64,000 nt of DNA, taken from NCBI RefSeq assembly GCF_027744825.2, contig NC_071345.1:10127501-10191500 (forward strand), read 5' to 3'. Both the position numbers and the translations under genes were made by a program. Below the pieces are notes generated by a model that saw only the letters and a list, made by a program, of their open reading frames with translations, did no database searches and was not told the DNA's origin. Numbering within the stretch: position 1 is the stretch's first letter; each line of letters begins with the position of its first letter. This document shows positions 12,001 to 23,235 of this stretch, piece by piece. This DNA is from Synchiropus splendidus. Lineage: Eukaryota > Chordata > Actinopteri > Syngnathiformes > Callionymidae.

Positions 12001-13842
12001 TTGACAGCCCTTTTTTTATTTTTTTAAATCTACAAATATAAAAAAATAAAAATAAAAAATACATAAAATAAAGATAGTGAAGGAAGGAATCCACCCCTCC
12101 TCCCTGCTCCTGGTTCTCACCTCTTATACCTAACAGTGTAGAGAACGTCCTCTCCTGGGGAACAGTTTTTCGGACGCACCCAATGAAGAACATTAAAAAA
12201 GTTCCTGGATTCGAAGTAGACATCCTCGTTGCTGGTTGAGAGACAAGCTGGGTAGAATTGGAGAACAGCATTTAGAGCGAGCGATAGAGTTCTAGTCAAG
12301 AGCAGAACATACACAGGCCAGAATACAGAATACATACTTTTAAATTACATTCTCATAAATAAAAAAACCCCTCAAGGTTCAGACTAAATGGAAAGCTACA
12401 GCGCACAGTTTTAACTTCTTTTTTTCCATGACAAATAGCCTTCGGCACCGAGTGCATGTGCGCTAAGAGCGGTTTTATTTCATGAGCAGTGGCTTCACAT
12501 TTTTTGGAGATGATGCCCGAGGAAAACCCTTGCACATCTAGTTTGTCATCTATTCCTGGTATGGTTTCAAAAGCGAGGTCATGAACACATACTCATCCTT
12601 TGTATGTCAATAGTGTGCTCAAGTGAGTCAAGACAAAAGTGATAGTCAGGGTCTCCCTTGTCGACACCTTCCTTGAAAATGACTTTCAATGACACTTTTG
12701 TAGACTAGCTTGTGTTCTCTCTCACAGGTTTTGACCAAATGCTGCAGTGTGTACTCCAGTCGAAAAATGACACTTTGAAGTGACGCACACAACAAACAGG
12801 GAAGAAAAACAAATCAATTTTCTTCATTACCCCAAAGTGAGTCATGTTAGCAAATGACTTCTTTATTTGTGCGAGCCACACAGGGAAGTGTTCAAGTCCC
12901 ATTATGTGGTGGTGAGAATAATTAACATATTTAAACTGCTAAGTCACACAAGTCATAACTTGGTCGCCATTTGATGTTTTGGAGCGGTAGCTCATGTATC
13001 GCAGGTTTGGACATCAGGCTGCCGCAGTTCAAATATCTGAATGTGTAGCAAGTGATTTTCAGCCGGCAGGAATTTGCACATAACATGAAATAACGTCTGT
13101 CTTTACATTGTTTTTAATATGCACAAATAAATCACAGCTAAACTACAGAGTGTCCATGAAGTTTCTTGTATTGTAGAGGCAGCGTAGAAAATAACAATGT
13201 AATGAAAACTGTTACCTCCATTATTTAAATCAGTTTAAGACCATTTTACACAATTATTGGGCTGAATGACATAAAACGTAATCGATAATTTCCGAGTTTT
13301 TATAATATAGACAGTAATATAAAAACTAAATCAAAACTGCATATATTTATTTATAAATTACATTAGAATCTTTCAAAACGTGATGTAATACTTCATAGAA
13401 ATTTGTGACTTATTTTAAGACTTAATTTTTATTTTATTTTATTAACCATTATTTTATTGGAAATCATTTGCATTGATATGATATTACTCATCTATGAAGT
13501 AAACATCAATAAATAAAAATAAAAGTGAAAATTCTGCTTCTATTAATAAATGAAAAAAAAAGCATTATTAGCTGTTACATTAGCAGTCGTGACAATTCCA
13601 GAAAATCCAAGCCATGCACACTGTCTTCCATCCATCACTCATGTAAAATGAGAAATGTGGATTTCAAATGAAAAGAAATCACACTATATCATTGCCCTGA
13701 TGGCAAGAAAGTGAAACGTATGAAGACCAGTCTGAATGAAAGTGAGATCTGTCAGCGCTTGACTGCCTCTTCTCACTCTTGCTAAATCCGACAACTTACT
13801 GTAGCAGAAGAGCAGGAGGATCAGGACATTCATGGACCACAT
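7808..13842 (-). CDS. il22ra1: Class II cytokine receptor, interleukin-22 receptor alpha-1-like (complete, 7 exons)
   Basis: Single-pass cell-surface receptor chain that binds an IL-10/IL-22 family cytokine and signals through JAK/STAT. Coding exons on the minus strand are 13800-13842, 12121-12247, 11300-11484, 11046-11230, 10164-10305, 9329-9456 and 7808-8509. All have GT-AG borders and compatible phases, giving 1512 nt (503 residues plus stop). Residues 1-14 form a hydrophobic signal peptide. Two FNIII-like domains follow, with the cysteine pair of KVKKECQNITDLFCNLT in the first and YCGHVYY...FCVTLPG in the second. The transmembrane helix is at about residues 234-255, followed by an acidic 248-residue tail. 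Human IL22RA1 (574 aa) and IL20RA (553 aa) share this plan and exon order. The IL-22RA1 call rests partly on neighbouring man1c1, since both human genes lie on 1p36.11. IL20RA is the main alternative. The family call is firm and the paralog is less so. Confidence 0.75.
8980..9008 (+). repeat. (CA)n(TA)n compound microsatellite in a receptor intron
   Basis: About ten CA units run straight into TATATATATA, inside intron 6 of the cytokine receptor. Confidence 0.85.
9329..9456 (-). CDS. il22ra1: Receptor exon 6 (transmembrane segment)
   Basis: It encodes the sole membrane span (WSIAGAVLLAVIATVSCV followed by a basic stop-transfer KGGR) and a short juxtamembrane LPEKF. The donor is AAATTT|GTAAGA. 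Reading through it would hit a stop after about 27 codons, so this donor is needed to reach the tail exon. Confidence 0.75.
10164..10305 (-). CDS. il22ra1: Receptor exon 5 (end of D2)
   Basis: It encodes the last D2 strands. YCGHVYYRPSTERGRPDSEK and FCVTLPG supply the second conserved cysteine pair. The borders are CTGCAG|AAACAC and CTGCCTG|GTAAGG, with phase 0 in and phase 1 out. Confidence 0.78.
11046..11230 (-). CDS. il22ra1: Receptor exon 4 (start of D2)
   Basis: It encodes the first half of the second FNIII-like domain: an ADLTVEPALSSLQVHVAVPL strand pair, then VHVKYFLEI, matching the position of FYHLELQV in human IL22RA1. The borders are GCAG|CAACG and GAGCAG|GTGAGT. Confidence 0.78.
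11300..11484 (-). CDS. il22ra1: Receptor exon 3 (end of D1, conserved cysteine pair)
   Basis: It encodes KKECQNITDLFCNLT followed by VHYIAQVIARG, the C-x(7)-C-x-L and Y.A.V.A pattern that closes domain 1 in IL20RA and IL22RA1. Two N-glycosylation sequons (NIT, NLT) are visible. The donor is A|GTGAGT; an alternative GT six bases upstream would break the phase with exon 4. Confidence 0.8.
12121..12247 (-). CDS. il22ra1: Receptor exon 2 (first strands of D1)
   Basis: It encodes VYFESRNFFNVLHW and VLYTVRYK, matching the F.S.NF.N.L.W...YTV.Y pattern of IL22RA1 and IL20RA domain 1. The acceptor is a CCCAG and the donor is AGAG|GTGAGA. The exon is 127 nt and joins in phase on both sides. Confidence 0.8.
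13800..13842 (-). CDS. il22ra1: Receptor exon 1 (start codon and signal peptide)
   Basis: The frame opens MWSMNVLILLLFCY, a short hydrophobic signal peptide, and ends in a phase-1 donor (A then GTAAGT). The second in-frame ATG, three codons on, is an equally possible start. The upstream ATG was chosen because it gives the longer signal peptide. Confidence 0.7.
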
Positions 13843-13843
13843 C

Positions 13844-13858
13844 TTCAGTTTCCTTCCA
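13844..13858 (-). promoter_or_regulatory. ISRE-like motif just before the receptor start codon
   Basis: On the minus strand the bases before ATG read GGAAGGAAACTGAAG. GAAACTGAAG is one base from the ISRE core GAAANNGAAA. It may be in the 5' UTR rather than the promoter. Weak motif evidence only. Confidence 0.2.
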
Positions 13859-14129
13859 CCAAAAAATAAACCCAAAAGGTTATGGATAAATCCCAAAAGG
13901 AAACATGAAATGATGTCCCAAGAAAGCTGTCTTTTCTCTGGGCACGTATTCTGGTTTGGCCCCTCTGCTGTGACAGATGAGGGCGAGGAGTGGCGTCTCT
14001 CAGGTGTGCAGGTGAACTTTGGTTTAGTGCCTCTATGTTCCTGTTTTGTTGCTTTCCACAAGGCCCCACCCACAAGCTATTGTCACCCTCAACAGCCGCG
14101 TCCCGCCTTCCTAATTTTTCGTACACTTG

Positions 14130-16280
14130 TCAGTCACTCTCCTTCCCTCCCGCCCACCTCTAACTGTACCTACCTGTATTTCCAGTGTCTGTCATTTACT
14201 GGAAAACTAAGTAACGAAATAGTCCTCGCAGCGTGACTGACATGCATGCAAATGATGTGTGAAAAGACCTATTCCTAAGGGTATTTTCAAACAATAATTT
14301 GTACTTTCATACGAGTCAATTTAAGATACTTTTATGAACGCTGGAGTCTAAAAGCAACAGGCAAGCATGTGTCCTGAGGCAGCTTTCTTATTACTAACAT
14401 GGATGAATCACAGTTTATTTAATCTGACATCGCCCAGATTTGTCAAATATTAGCTTCAAGTCACTCAATTGTTTTCAGTGAGATCAAGGATTGTGTTTTA
14501 AAATGGCAGAAGGTGATGACTGTCTCACATTAATAACAACCTAAATGGCATTCAGACATTGACAAGATGTGGACGTGTCATAACTCAGTATATATGACTA
14601 AATATGTAGTGTGTTATTCCCACTCTGGCTGGCTGGTTTTGCACCTACACCCTCCAGTCATTGCCAAGCAAACCGCTGTGGTTGGACTTTCTTTAGTGAC
14701 TCATGAGCATCAGCTTGTTTATTTGAAAATGTAAATGAAAGAAGGTGAGTTTTCCCTCACTTGGTTGTTTTGGTGTTGGTGGAGAGACCATCTTGTTATC
14801 TTGCGATTTCAAATTAATTCACAGCAGAAGCCTCGTGGAGTGGGAGACAATCTTTGAAGTTTTAGGACGCAAGCTGAGAAGAAAGGAAACACTTCTTTAG
14901 ACCGCGGAACATCAAGAGCAGCATCAATCTGTCGGACTGTCGCAGCACATCCACCACCTCGATGTCGCTGTCGCCGAGTCCGAGCGTGAGGAAAGATAAT
15001 ACATGTTTGATGTGAGTGAGCACAGGTCGGCCTGGTTCTGTCTCAGCCCAGGAGCCGTGGAAGCGGGATGGCATTTCACCGTCTCTTCCGACTATTTTCA
15101 GGCAGAGTGGAACATTATTTTCACAGTCTTTTTTTTATGTTCTAATGCTTCCTGCAAGTAAGAGCAAGTTCAGTCATGTTAAGTCAACATTTCCATTTAG
15201 TTGTGCAACCTCTGTATTTACTGCTGCAGGCTAAGAAAAAGAGCAAGTCTGCCCCAAGCCACTTTTGTTTATCTCTCATGATGATTTATTTCAAGCATTT
15301 ATTTGGTAGGATAATCATTGTTGGAGCTGTACTGTATATATATATGATAAAGTATAAATAGATGGATAGATGGGTCATAACTGAACAAAAAACAAAACAG
15401 GTGCAAAGGGAATAATAATAAGAAAGTAAAACAAAGAATAAAAGATTCATAACATGATCACTCAACGCACAATAATGATCAAAAGTTTATTGAGTTTAGA
15501 GGAGCCCTATGTGTCCTCATCTAAGCTTTTACAAATTGGACACAAGCGTTGCTTTTCCACAGTTTCTGAGCCACTTATCCTCAATTAAACTTCCCCCACT
15601 AAGCCATTCAGCGGCCGGATAATATTCTGCATGCTAGTGACATTTTGTGCGTCTATGGTCCCTCGGGTTCTTCCCCCTCATATTCAGAAAGCTGCTTAGT
15701 CATTCCGACAGCGCTCGGGACCGAAAGCAAAACCATACAACAACACCTTTCAAAATCAGTCAACTCTAAATGAAAGACACGCAAAAGGACAAAAGTGTTC
15801 CAGCTGTGTGGCCAGACAACATTGAAGCGGAAGATTAAATTCCATGCTGCCAATTTAAGCTCTGTATTAACAGAGATACGACTTAGATTAAATGGAATCA
15901 TCCACTGGGAGCCATAAAATAATCTTTTATTCATGTCAATGAGATATATTCAATCATGCTGGAACTTTCATTAACAGATACCACAGATTAGTACAAATAA
16001 ACTTTCCTTCACAGAGAATATGTTTTCAATGCACCAAGACCAAGGCTGCGCTTCAGGATGGAAGCACAAAAAAAGTAGTTTTTAGGTCCCATTCCTCATA
16101 CTGCAAGTCCTATATTGTACTGCAACAGTTACTCTCATTTACAGTGGGAACAATAAAAGAGCCAAACTTTGAAATGAAAGTTCTAATCCTGTGACAACAG
16201 AGTCAGTTTAAATCAATGTATTTCTCTATTTTCTTTTCTTTTGAGGTATTTAACCCCATTTAATGTACCACAAATATATT
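14130..16280. other. Upstream region of the receptor gene
   Basis: This probably includes the receptor promoter near 13.9-14.2 kb (minus strand). No clear TATA box or CpG island is visible. Apart from the exon-like segment at 14.90 kb it is AT-rich and featureless. Confidence 0.4.
14901..15011 (+). other. Exon-like segment 1, plus strand, protein not recognised
   Basis: CTTCTTTAG|ACCG and TTTGAT|GTGAGT are good splice borders around 111 nt that read openly as RNIKSSINLSDCRSTSTTSM then SLSPSPSVRKDN. Third codon positions are GC-rich against an AT-rich background. It is serine-rich with no domain I recognise. The minus strand is also open over 70 codons, so coding strand is not certain. Confidence 0.35.
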
Positions 16281-16289
16281 GTACATATA

Positions 16290-16979
16290 CAGTGATACCT
16301 CGGTTCTCGACCACAATCCGTTCCAGACGGCCGTTCCAGAAGCGATTTGTTCGAAATCCGCATCGATTTTTCCCGTTACAATGAATGGAAAAAGAAATAA
16401 TGCGTTCCAAGCCTTAAAATAGTCTTTTGTAGGAGTGAATGTAGAGTGTCTGCTGCAGGTGCGCTGTTCCTCTATGTGTGTGGCCGCTGTATGTGGGAGG
16501 GGTTGCCGAGTGAGTGACGTCTCTCCAGAAGTGAAGAGGTGCCCGGTGCGTGTGCAGTTTGGCTGTGACAAAGTCATACACCAAGTCACGCTCTGTCCCA
16601 GACTCGCCTCATCCCTGTCCCAGCTCCAGCCCACAACAGGACATCAAACCCTGGAGTGGAGGTGTGGAGAGCGAGCACCTCCCCTGTGACACTCTACCAC
16701 GGTCCAGTGCGGAGACAGGAAAGGTTTTACACCTCAATATGAAGAAAAAACAGTCAGTAAATGTAGCTCACGAGACACGTCTGCATACAGAGGCTGAGTT
16801 ATACACAATAACGGTCGGTCAGCTGATCAGTGCGCGCACGCTATGTTTTTTCAGGCTTTTTTCGGGGGCGTTCCAGTTCTGGATTTTCGTTCAAAATCTG
16901 AAGCAAAAAAAATGCGAAATTTTTGTTCGAACTCCCATTTGTTCGAATTCCGAGACATTCAAAAACCAAGGTACCACTG
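16290..16979 (+). mobile_element. pogo/Tigger-like MITE, copy A
   Basis: It starts TA-CAGTGATACCTCGGTTCTCG and ends CCAAGGTACCACTG. The termini are inverted repeats of about 20 bp, with a TA at the left as in Tc1/mariner superfamily insertions. It is about 690 bp and shares most of its length with 50791-51526 in reverse orientation, including the internal GTGCGCTGTTCCTCTATGTG segment. It has no transposase frame. Confidence 0.65.
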
Positions 16980-18334
16980 TCCTTCAATGTACTTTTTTTC
17001 TGAAAGGAAAGACAAGAAACTGTCTTAAATAGGAAGAAACCTTGAGAGGACTCAAAAGTTGCGGTCGCTCATTAAGCTTTCGAAGAGCGTGAGAATGAGA
17101 GGGCACTGGAAGTAGCATTGTGATCACAACCTGACAACTCCTCCACCACCACCCACTCCTGGCTACTCCTCAAACCCACCGCTTTGCCTGACCATTTGAC
17201 AAACTGAATGAATATAACCCCCTAAATTCATCTCCAAACTGGACAACATCATGGTTGGAAATTCAGCTTGATAATGTTTCGAGCGTCCATTTGTCTACTG
17301 TCTCATTCTGTGTTTACTGGTTGACCCACGCTCTCACCTTTACCATGGTTACAAGCCATAGGTCCAAGTGACTGACGCAGGGACAAGAAAGTCGGTATGG
17401 GGGGAGGAGTTGCTTTCCTCAGCTGCTAAATCTTCCGCGACTCTTTAGCTAGAGATGTTATGGAACGTTGCTGGTTCACCTTCAAGATGAGGTGGAGCTC
17501 ATGTGCTACAGACCCAAAACATGCTGGAGAGATAGCATCTCACCTCAGCATTCCACCAGAAGAGCAAGGGTTTTTCTGTAGTCTGGGCTTCTTCTCCAAA
17601 AAACAACTGAACCAAGTGCGCCACAATCAGACCATGGCTCACGTTCCATTAGAGGATCACAGAGAAGAAGCCCAGACCCTTGCAGACAGCGAGGCCCAGC
17701 CTCGAGCTGCAGTCTGGCAGGAAATGTGTGAACTCTGCAAAAGTGGTCCGTGCAGGCCGATATAATTAAGATCCACTCCCAAATTCCTCATTCATTTATC
17801 TCAGTAACTGGAGCAACAATTCAAAAGTAAATAATACTGTGGTTGATTTAATAAGACTTGTCTGAGGCCTGCAGCAGTGTTGTAATGAAGGTGGATTGTC
17901 TCTGGTGTCTTGACTCTCACGTTCGTCTGTTGGTGTCCTCTAGCTTTTCTCTTTCACCTTCTCACTTATCTCCTGTTTTTTCTCCTCCCACGACGTGAGG
18001 AATCACAAGCTACATGAGGCCGAAAATGAATTACACAGAGTTCAGAGAGAAGCGAAGACGACCTCCAGCCACGACGCTGGAAGGATCCCGCTCGACTGGA
18101 GTCCTTAAGATTTTTATTCAGATTTCATTTTCCTTTGATCTCTGAATCGCTGATTAGTTTAGGAATCCACCGAATTATAGTGGGCTTTTAAACTAATTAT
18201 CATTTCATCACGAACGGCAGCTCATGAGGAGAACGGCTGCTTCCTTATTTCTTGGTGTCTTGGTCTCCATAGGAGCAGGGCTTGTTCTTAGACAGTGTTG
18301 GAGAGCTTCTTTGGAATGACAGGAATAAATTCAC

Positions 18335-18480
18335 GAGAGAATGAATGAGCAGAATGGTGGCTAGTGCCTCAGGCTCACAGCAAGAAGGTCGATGATTTGA
18401 ATCCAGGTCTATATTTGGTGTGAACATCCTTGATGCCCAGCCACTTGGGGTTGCTTCCCACTGACCACTAACCAAAGGCT
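18335..18480 (+). repeat. Dispersed teleost repeat (CCTCACAGC family), copy 3, decayed
   Basis: GAATGGTGGCTAGTGCCTCA, GGCTCACAGCAAGAAGGTC and GATTTGAATCCAGG fit the left half of this family. The tRNA-like GGTCGATGATTTGAATCC stretch is not a functional tRNA. Confidence 0.4.
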
Positions 18481-18869
18481 CATTTATGTTCAGCGTTACC
18501 TACAGATCCAGATACGGACGGAGCCTGTCTTGATTTCCTCCGTATTTCTGCACGTTTCCACAAAGCCTACTAATACGGACCAAACAGAGCAGTACCGCCA
18601 GAAACCATGGGGCGGGGCAGTGTTGCAGTTTACTACCCAATACGTAGCTCCATTGAGCCACGAAAAAAATGGCAGAAATTCTCCATCTTTCAGTTGCGAT
18701 ATATTTAACGGCCTCTCCTTCAAAAATATTTAGTGCAAGAAGTACATACTTAATTATCAATACTTTCACAGTCGCCATTTTGGTTTTGTGTTTGTTGTGG
18801 TTGTAAACTTTTGACTGTGGGCTGCCCCCCTGGTGGACAGTAATAACTACGTGAAGAACGCATGTAAGT

Positions 18870-18902
18870 CAGTGGCAGCCCATGCACAGTCAAGTACATC
18901 CC

Positions 18903-18964
<62 letters not shown>

Positions 18965-19710
18965 CCCAACCAGACAGCCACAGTTTGCCGACAGCAACAC
19001 AAGAACAATGTCATTGCATTGCTGCGCCAGTGCTACGTTATTAACATGTTAAACATGAACAAAATAAATATCTCAATTGTTTACACTCACCAACGCTAAG
19101 TCTAAGGTGGTGGACTGATTGGAAGTGGTGAACTTCCTCCGCCTGGTTATCTCGCCGGTGTAGATGGCGGGGAAATGCAGAGGCGGAGAACAGTGTGATA
19201 CGCGCTGGAATGTCACCAAACATCTGTAGTTTCATTGCGCTGAAGCTAGTTTGCCCATAAATATCCTCATATGTTCAAGCCACAGGCTTCCCAGAGCGAG
19301 ACACGAGTCGCAGTTAGTCCTGAAATGACGGGATGAGTATCCAATCACAGGACGCGTACTAGTCATGTTCAACGGGAGGCCAGCTAGAAGGCCTCGCTGC
19401 CCCCAACTCATGATCTAATTGGCTATCGCAACTAGCCATCAACTATATGTGTCCATTCACTCTGAGGGGACCTGCGCCTGCACTGTTGCTGCTGAAGGCC
19501 TTGGACATGACACAAGCTTGCTGAATTCTGATTGGATGAAAACTGTAACCTGGAAAAAATGACGTGAGTATGATTATTATATACACTGTATATAATATAT
19601 TTTGGGAAAATACATTAAAAATGAAATTCACTATTGTCGTAAATATGCTCATGATTTCTGGTTATGTTAGGCCAGCAGAGAAGGCCTTTGCTGGCCCTGA
19701 ACCGCCACTG
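18870..19710 (+). mobile_element. Non-autonomous hAT-type element with perfect 8-bp target duplication
   Basis: The element starts CAGTGGCAGCC and ends GGCCCTGAACCGCCACTG, so its ends are inverted CAGTGGC repeats. It is flanked on both sides by the identical 8-mer ATGTAAGT (18862-18869 and 19711-19718). An 8-bp duplication with CAGTG termini is the hAT hallmark. The 841-bp interior holds an (AT)n tract at 18905-18961 and no transposase frame, so mobilisation depended on an element elsewhere. Confidence 0.8.
18905..18961 (+). repeat. (AT)n microsatellite inside the hAT element
   Basis: A pure AT run of about 28 units, 35 bp from the left end of the 841-bp hAT element. It expanded inside the transposon. 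Confidence 0.95.
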
Positions 19711-20026
19711 ATGTAAGTCAACTCAGGTCCTGAGGGTCATTCAATGAGGCCGACAAGATTTATAAATACACAATTTCACTCTTCCACTGTAAAGCTACTG
19801 CAGATTATAAATGTCAGACATACTTGAAAAGTGAAATTAGTATTGCTCTCTCAGAATCACCTGACATTGTGGCTCGACTCTTTGGTGGTGTATAACAGCT
19901 TTTCTTCACGGCATAGGTTTGTTCAAAGAATGTCTGTCCCTGAGGGGGAATTACTTTTCCTTTGTCCTTGTGTTTTCACCCACTACAATCGCTCTCCATT
20001 GTTGACTTCTATCTGACAAATTGCAG

Positions 20027-20138
20027 ACTAAAAATCCCCCGAACTCTAAGCCCTGTCCTTTCCTCGGACGACCTCAAACACTGGTGCGACAAATTTGTGA
20101 ACTCCACGGAGACTAATCAAACACTTGGAAGGAGATTG
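20027..20138 (+). other. Exon-like segment 2, plus strand, phase-compatible with segment 1
   Basis: AAATTGCAG|ACTAAA and AGATTG|GTGAGT flank 112 nt reading LKIPRTLSPVLSSDDLKHWC then DKFVNSTETNQTLGRRL, ending in phase 0. Its incoming phase (one base) matches the outgoing phase of segment 1 (two bases). I do not recognise the protein. Confidence 0.35.
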
Positions 20139-23099
20139 GTGAGTTGACTTGCCAAATTCCACTCTTATTTATTTTTATTTTAATGGCTGCAGATCCATTG
20201 GGCAAGGATTTCTCCAATTCTCCCAGGAAGGAGGAGGAGGAAAAAAACTGTGATAAGATGTGACAGGTCGATTGCCGCTTGCCACTGCTGCTTTGGGAAC
20301 CAAGACGGGCTGTGTTTGTCTGAGGAGAAATCCTCTGGAGGAGGACAGACGGCTCTGGGTGATCGTGAAAGGAGAACGTGGCAGGTGCGGGAAAAAATGA
20401 AAATGGGACGTGTCGGATTCTCTGTCTGCTGTGACCTTTGGACACAGGTTTTTGTTAAGTCACTGCACTTTTCATTTAACCGCTGAAATCCACATCATTG
20501 TCCTCTTTTATTTGCCTGAAATAATCTTAAAAGATAAGTTCAAATTAGAGCATGTGGACGCAACTTGCTTCCCATTTATTCAGCAATTTTGGGGGAAAAT
20601 GTAAGAAGTAAACAGTTACATTGCCTCGATTTTAAAAAAAGTTTATCTCTAAAATTCATTTCAGAATACCTGCTCAGTGTTCCCCCAGAGGAGCAGGAAG
20701 TCTGAACCTGAATGGATGGCAAGCGTTGAAGATAGCAGCAATATCCAAAACCTCTAATAATAAGCAGTGGATTCGGGTGCAACCTCTGCTGTTGACACTG
20801 AAATAGATGACAGTATGAATCCTCCACAAGTATCTTCTTCAGACTCTTTCAGCATTCTACTTTAGTGAATCCTCTATTTGCTCTGATTGCTGCTGATTCT
20901 TCTTCTCTCTGAATAGTTTCTCACTCGACTCTCAAAATATTTTATTGGGCATGACAACACTTTTCAAATGAGTTTTCAAGGCTACAGAAATTCAGCATAA
21001 CAACTCCCTATTGGCTTTGAATATTTTTTTTTTAATCTGACCTTCAAAACATTTTCAGAAAAGAAATGCAACATGTCTAGGAAATTATTTAAACTCTGCC
21101 CTGCCATGTTCACGGAGTTAACAGTTCAACTTCTAGATGCGGAATCTCACGCTGACGTCTCCATAATTCCCTGAGGCAAGCGTCTGTATTCAAAGTAAAA
21201 GTCAAGGTAGACAGGAACTCAATAGAACAGAAACCAAGCAAAACAAGTGTGAATGCAAATGAGCTTGTAAAAGAATTGAGAAAGCAAGAGGATTTAGCCG
21301 ACGTGAGACTGACAGTCGAAGGCTGCGAGCGGCACAGAGAGTCAGCGCTGCGATGCGAGCACTCTTGACATTCCCCAGGAGACGGCCGCCAATCTATGCC
21401 GCATGTCCTCCAGCCACGATCCATGCCGTCTGTAATCTGTGATTACAATTGTACAATGCAGCTCCAGTGCATTCATTAAAAACTTCCCCCGGCAGCAGAA
21501 ACTGCTTTGTCAAGTTCCACTTTTGTGTTACAAAACCAAGGTCCGAGTTTGTTGGAGCTTATTTGCATCTGTTTGGTTGGGGGCAGTCTCCAAAACTGCG
21601 TGTGCTCATGACAACACGTGCAAAATGGTGGAGACATCAAGTGGATCAGAGTTTGAATTTCATGGGCTGTTGCATATATGGTGAGTTGAAGCAAGTTTGG
21701 AGGGACCCTGGTGGGGTGCAACACCCTGACAAATGTTGTGTTCCAGTCGTTCTTGGAACTGGGATATTCCCAGCGACGCTCTCCCGCCCCCCGATGATGT
21801 CACCTGATGATGGATTTCTGATTTGGAAAGTTCCCTAAACAGTAGGTAAAGATTTAGAATAATTTAAACATGCAAACAGAGACAAACACGTCCTGCACAT
21901 TTGCGCAATTTTTTCATCGTTTTTGTATTTTTATCACGAAACTGCTCATAGTTGGACAACATACGCTTGAGAATAACTTTCGAAGAAGTCGGAATCTTCT
22001 TTTCCAACGTCGGTAAGTCGATTGCGCTGAGCTTCGACATAGCAAAAATGCGTCCTTTTTCAGCTCAATGTGGGTTGCGTAACCTTGTTGCTAAATACCG
22101 TACGTTTTCATTTTGCAATTGATGGTCGGCAACAATTCTATTATACACAGGTGAGGCTTGTGAGGCGTGTATAGAAGACTATCGAGCCGATATTTTCATC
22201 CGATGTCACTGCACAAGTGAACCTTTAACGTTCGGCCTTTCAATTGAATCAAATGTTTCCCGTCCCCCAGCAATTCCTGGCATTCAGGAACGGTGGTTGG
22301 GATTATGATGGGGATGATGTTGAATTGACATTACTGCACCTCCATCTTGAACCCAACTGTTCTGTCAGAACATCCGACAGAAAATGCTGGAAAGGGGGAA
22401 TCATTTGATGAAACTGAAAGCGTCAACATGTATCGTGGACGGATGATTCCACTCGACGGTCATCACTACATGATGCCTTAGGATTGAGAATGGGCTGGTT
22501 TAAAAATGCAAACCTCCCTGAGCTTCCTCGACAAATCACACTGTATGCATTTCTATATACTTACTATTAACTTTTCTTGTGTTTACAAATGGAGGATGTT
22601 TATTACCGTCTTGTGACATTCCCATTCCAGAGGAGGATGTGTGGATATCATGTTGTCACTTTCCTGAGATGGAGAAGTAATGGCTGTATTGTACGATGAG
22701 GCTCCGAGAAGATGACTCGGCAACTACACTCATGGCTGACACCAGTATAAACACATTCTTAGCCCTCACTCTGCTGAACCCGCTTCATATTGCGTCCTCA
22801 CTCTGTGTCACAATACCCCAAATGGCAGAACTTTTCTAAGTGAGTCGAGGTCTTTTTACATTCATCATGTTCACTGGGCGTTGAGAGCAGCATACGGATG
22901 AAGCAGAAAGGCGTACTGGCCAGTGAACGTGAATTACTGCCCTTGCAAATCTTGTACACGGACATCTAAAGCGGGATCTGCGAGTCCCTGGTGATGGAGC
23001 GTGCCATTTCAACAGAGTGGCTTGAGCTCAGGCTGTTATAGAGTTTCCCCCATCGCACATCCCTTTAGAATTTATACCTGAGAAAAGCCTTTCTGCCAT

Positions 23100-23235
23100 T
23101 TCCACAAGTGTGAAGCACATGGCAGTCCATCAAATCTAATTCAGGATGCTTGAATGAGTTATTTATCTGCCTGGGGATCCATGAATTCCTGATCAATAGC
23201 ATCTGCCAATAGGTAAATCACACCACCTCCACTGC
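23100..23235. promoter_or_regulatory. Candidate conserved non-coding element in the gene-poor interval
   Basis: A repeat-free block with ATCAAATCTAATTCAGGATG, GGGGATCCATGAATTCC, TGATCAATAGC and CCAATAGGTAAATCAC. It has an inverted-repeat feel and no frame. Low confidence. Confidence 0.2.

Noticed and set aside
7808..13842. Receptor as IFNLR1 or IL20RA
   Set aside because: The acidic tail and domain-1 cysteines also resemble IL20RA, and IFNLR1 is a 1p36 neighbour. Linkage to man1c1 and the exon 2-3 pattern favour il22ra1, so the others are kept as alternatives only.
17460..17765. 101-codon plus-strand open frame between the two exon-like segments
   Set aside because: No splice borders of the right phase, no recognised motif and background-like codon use; not joined to the neighbouring exon-like segments.
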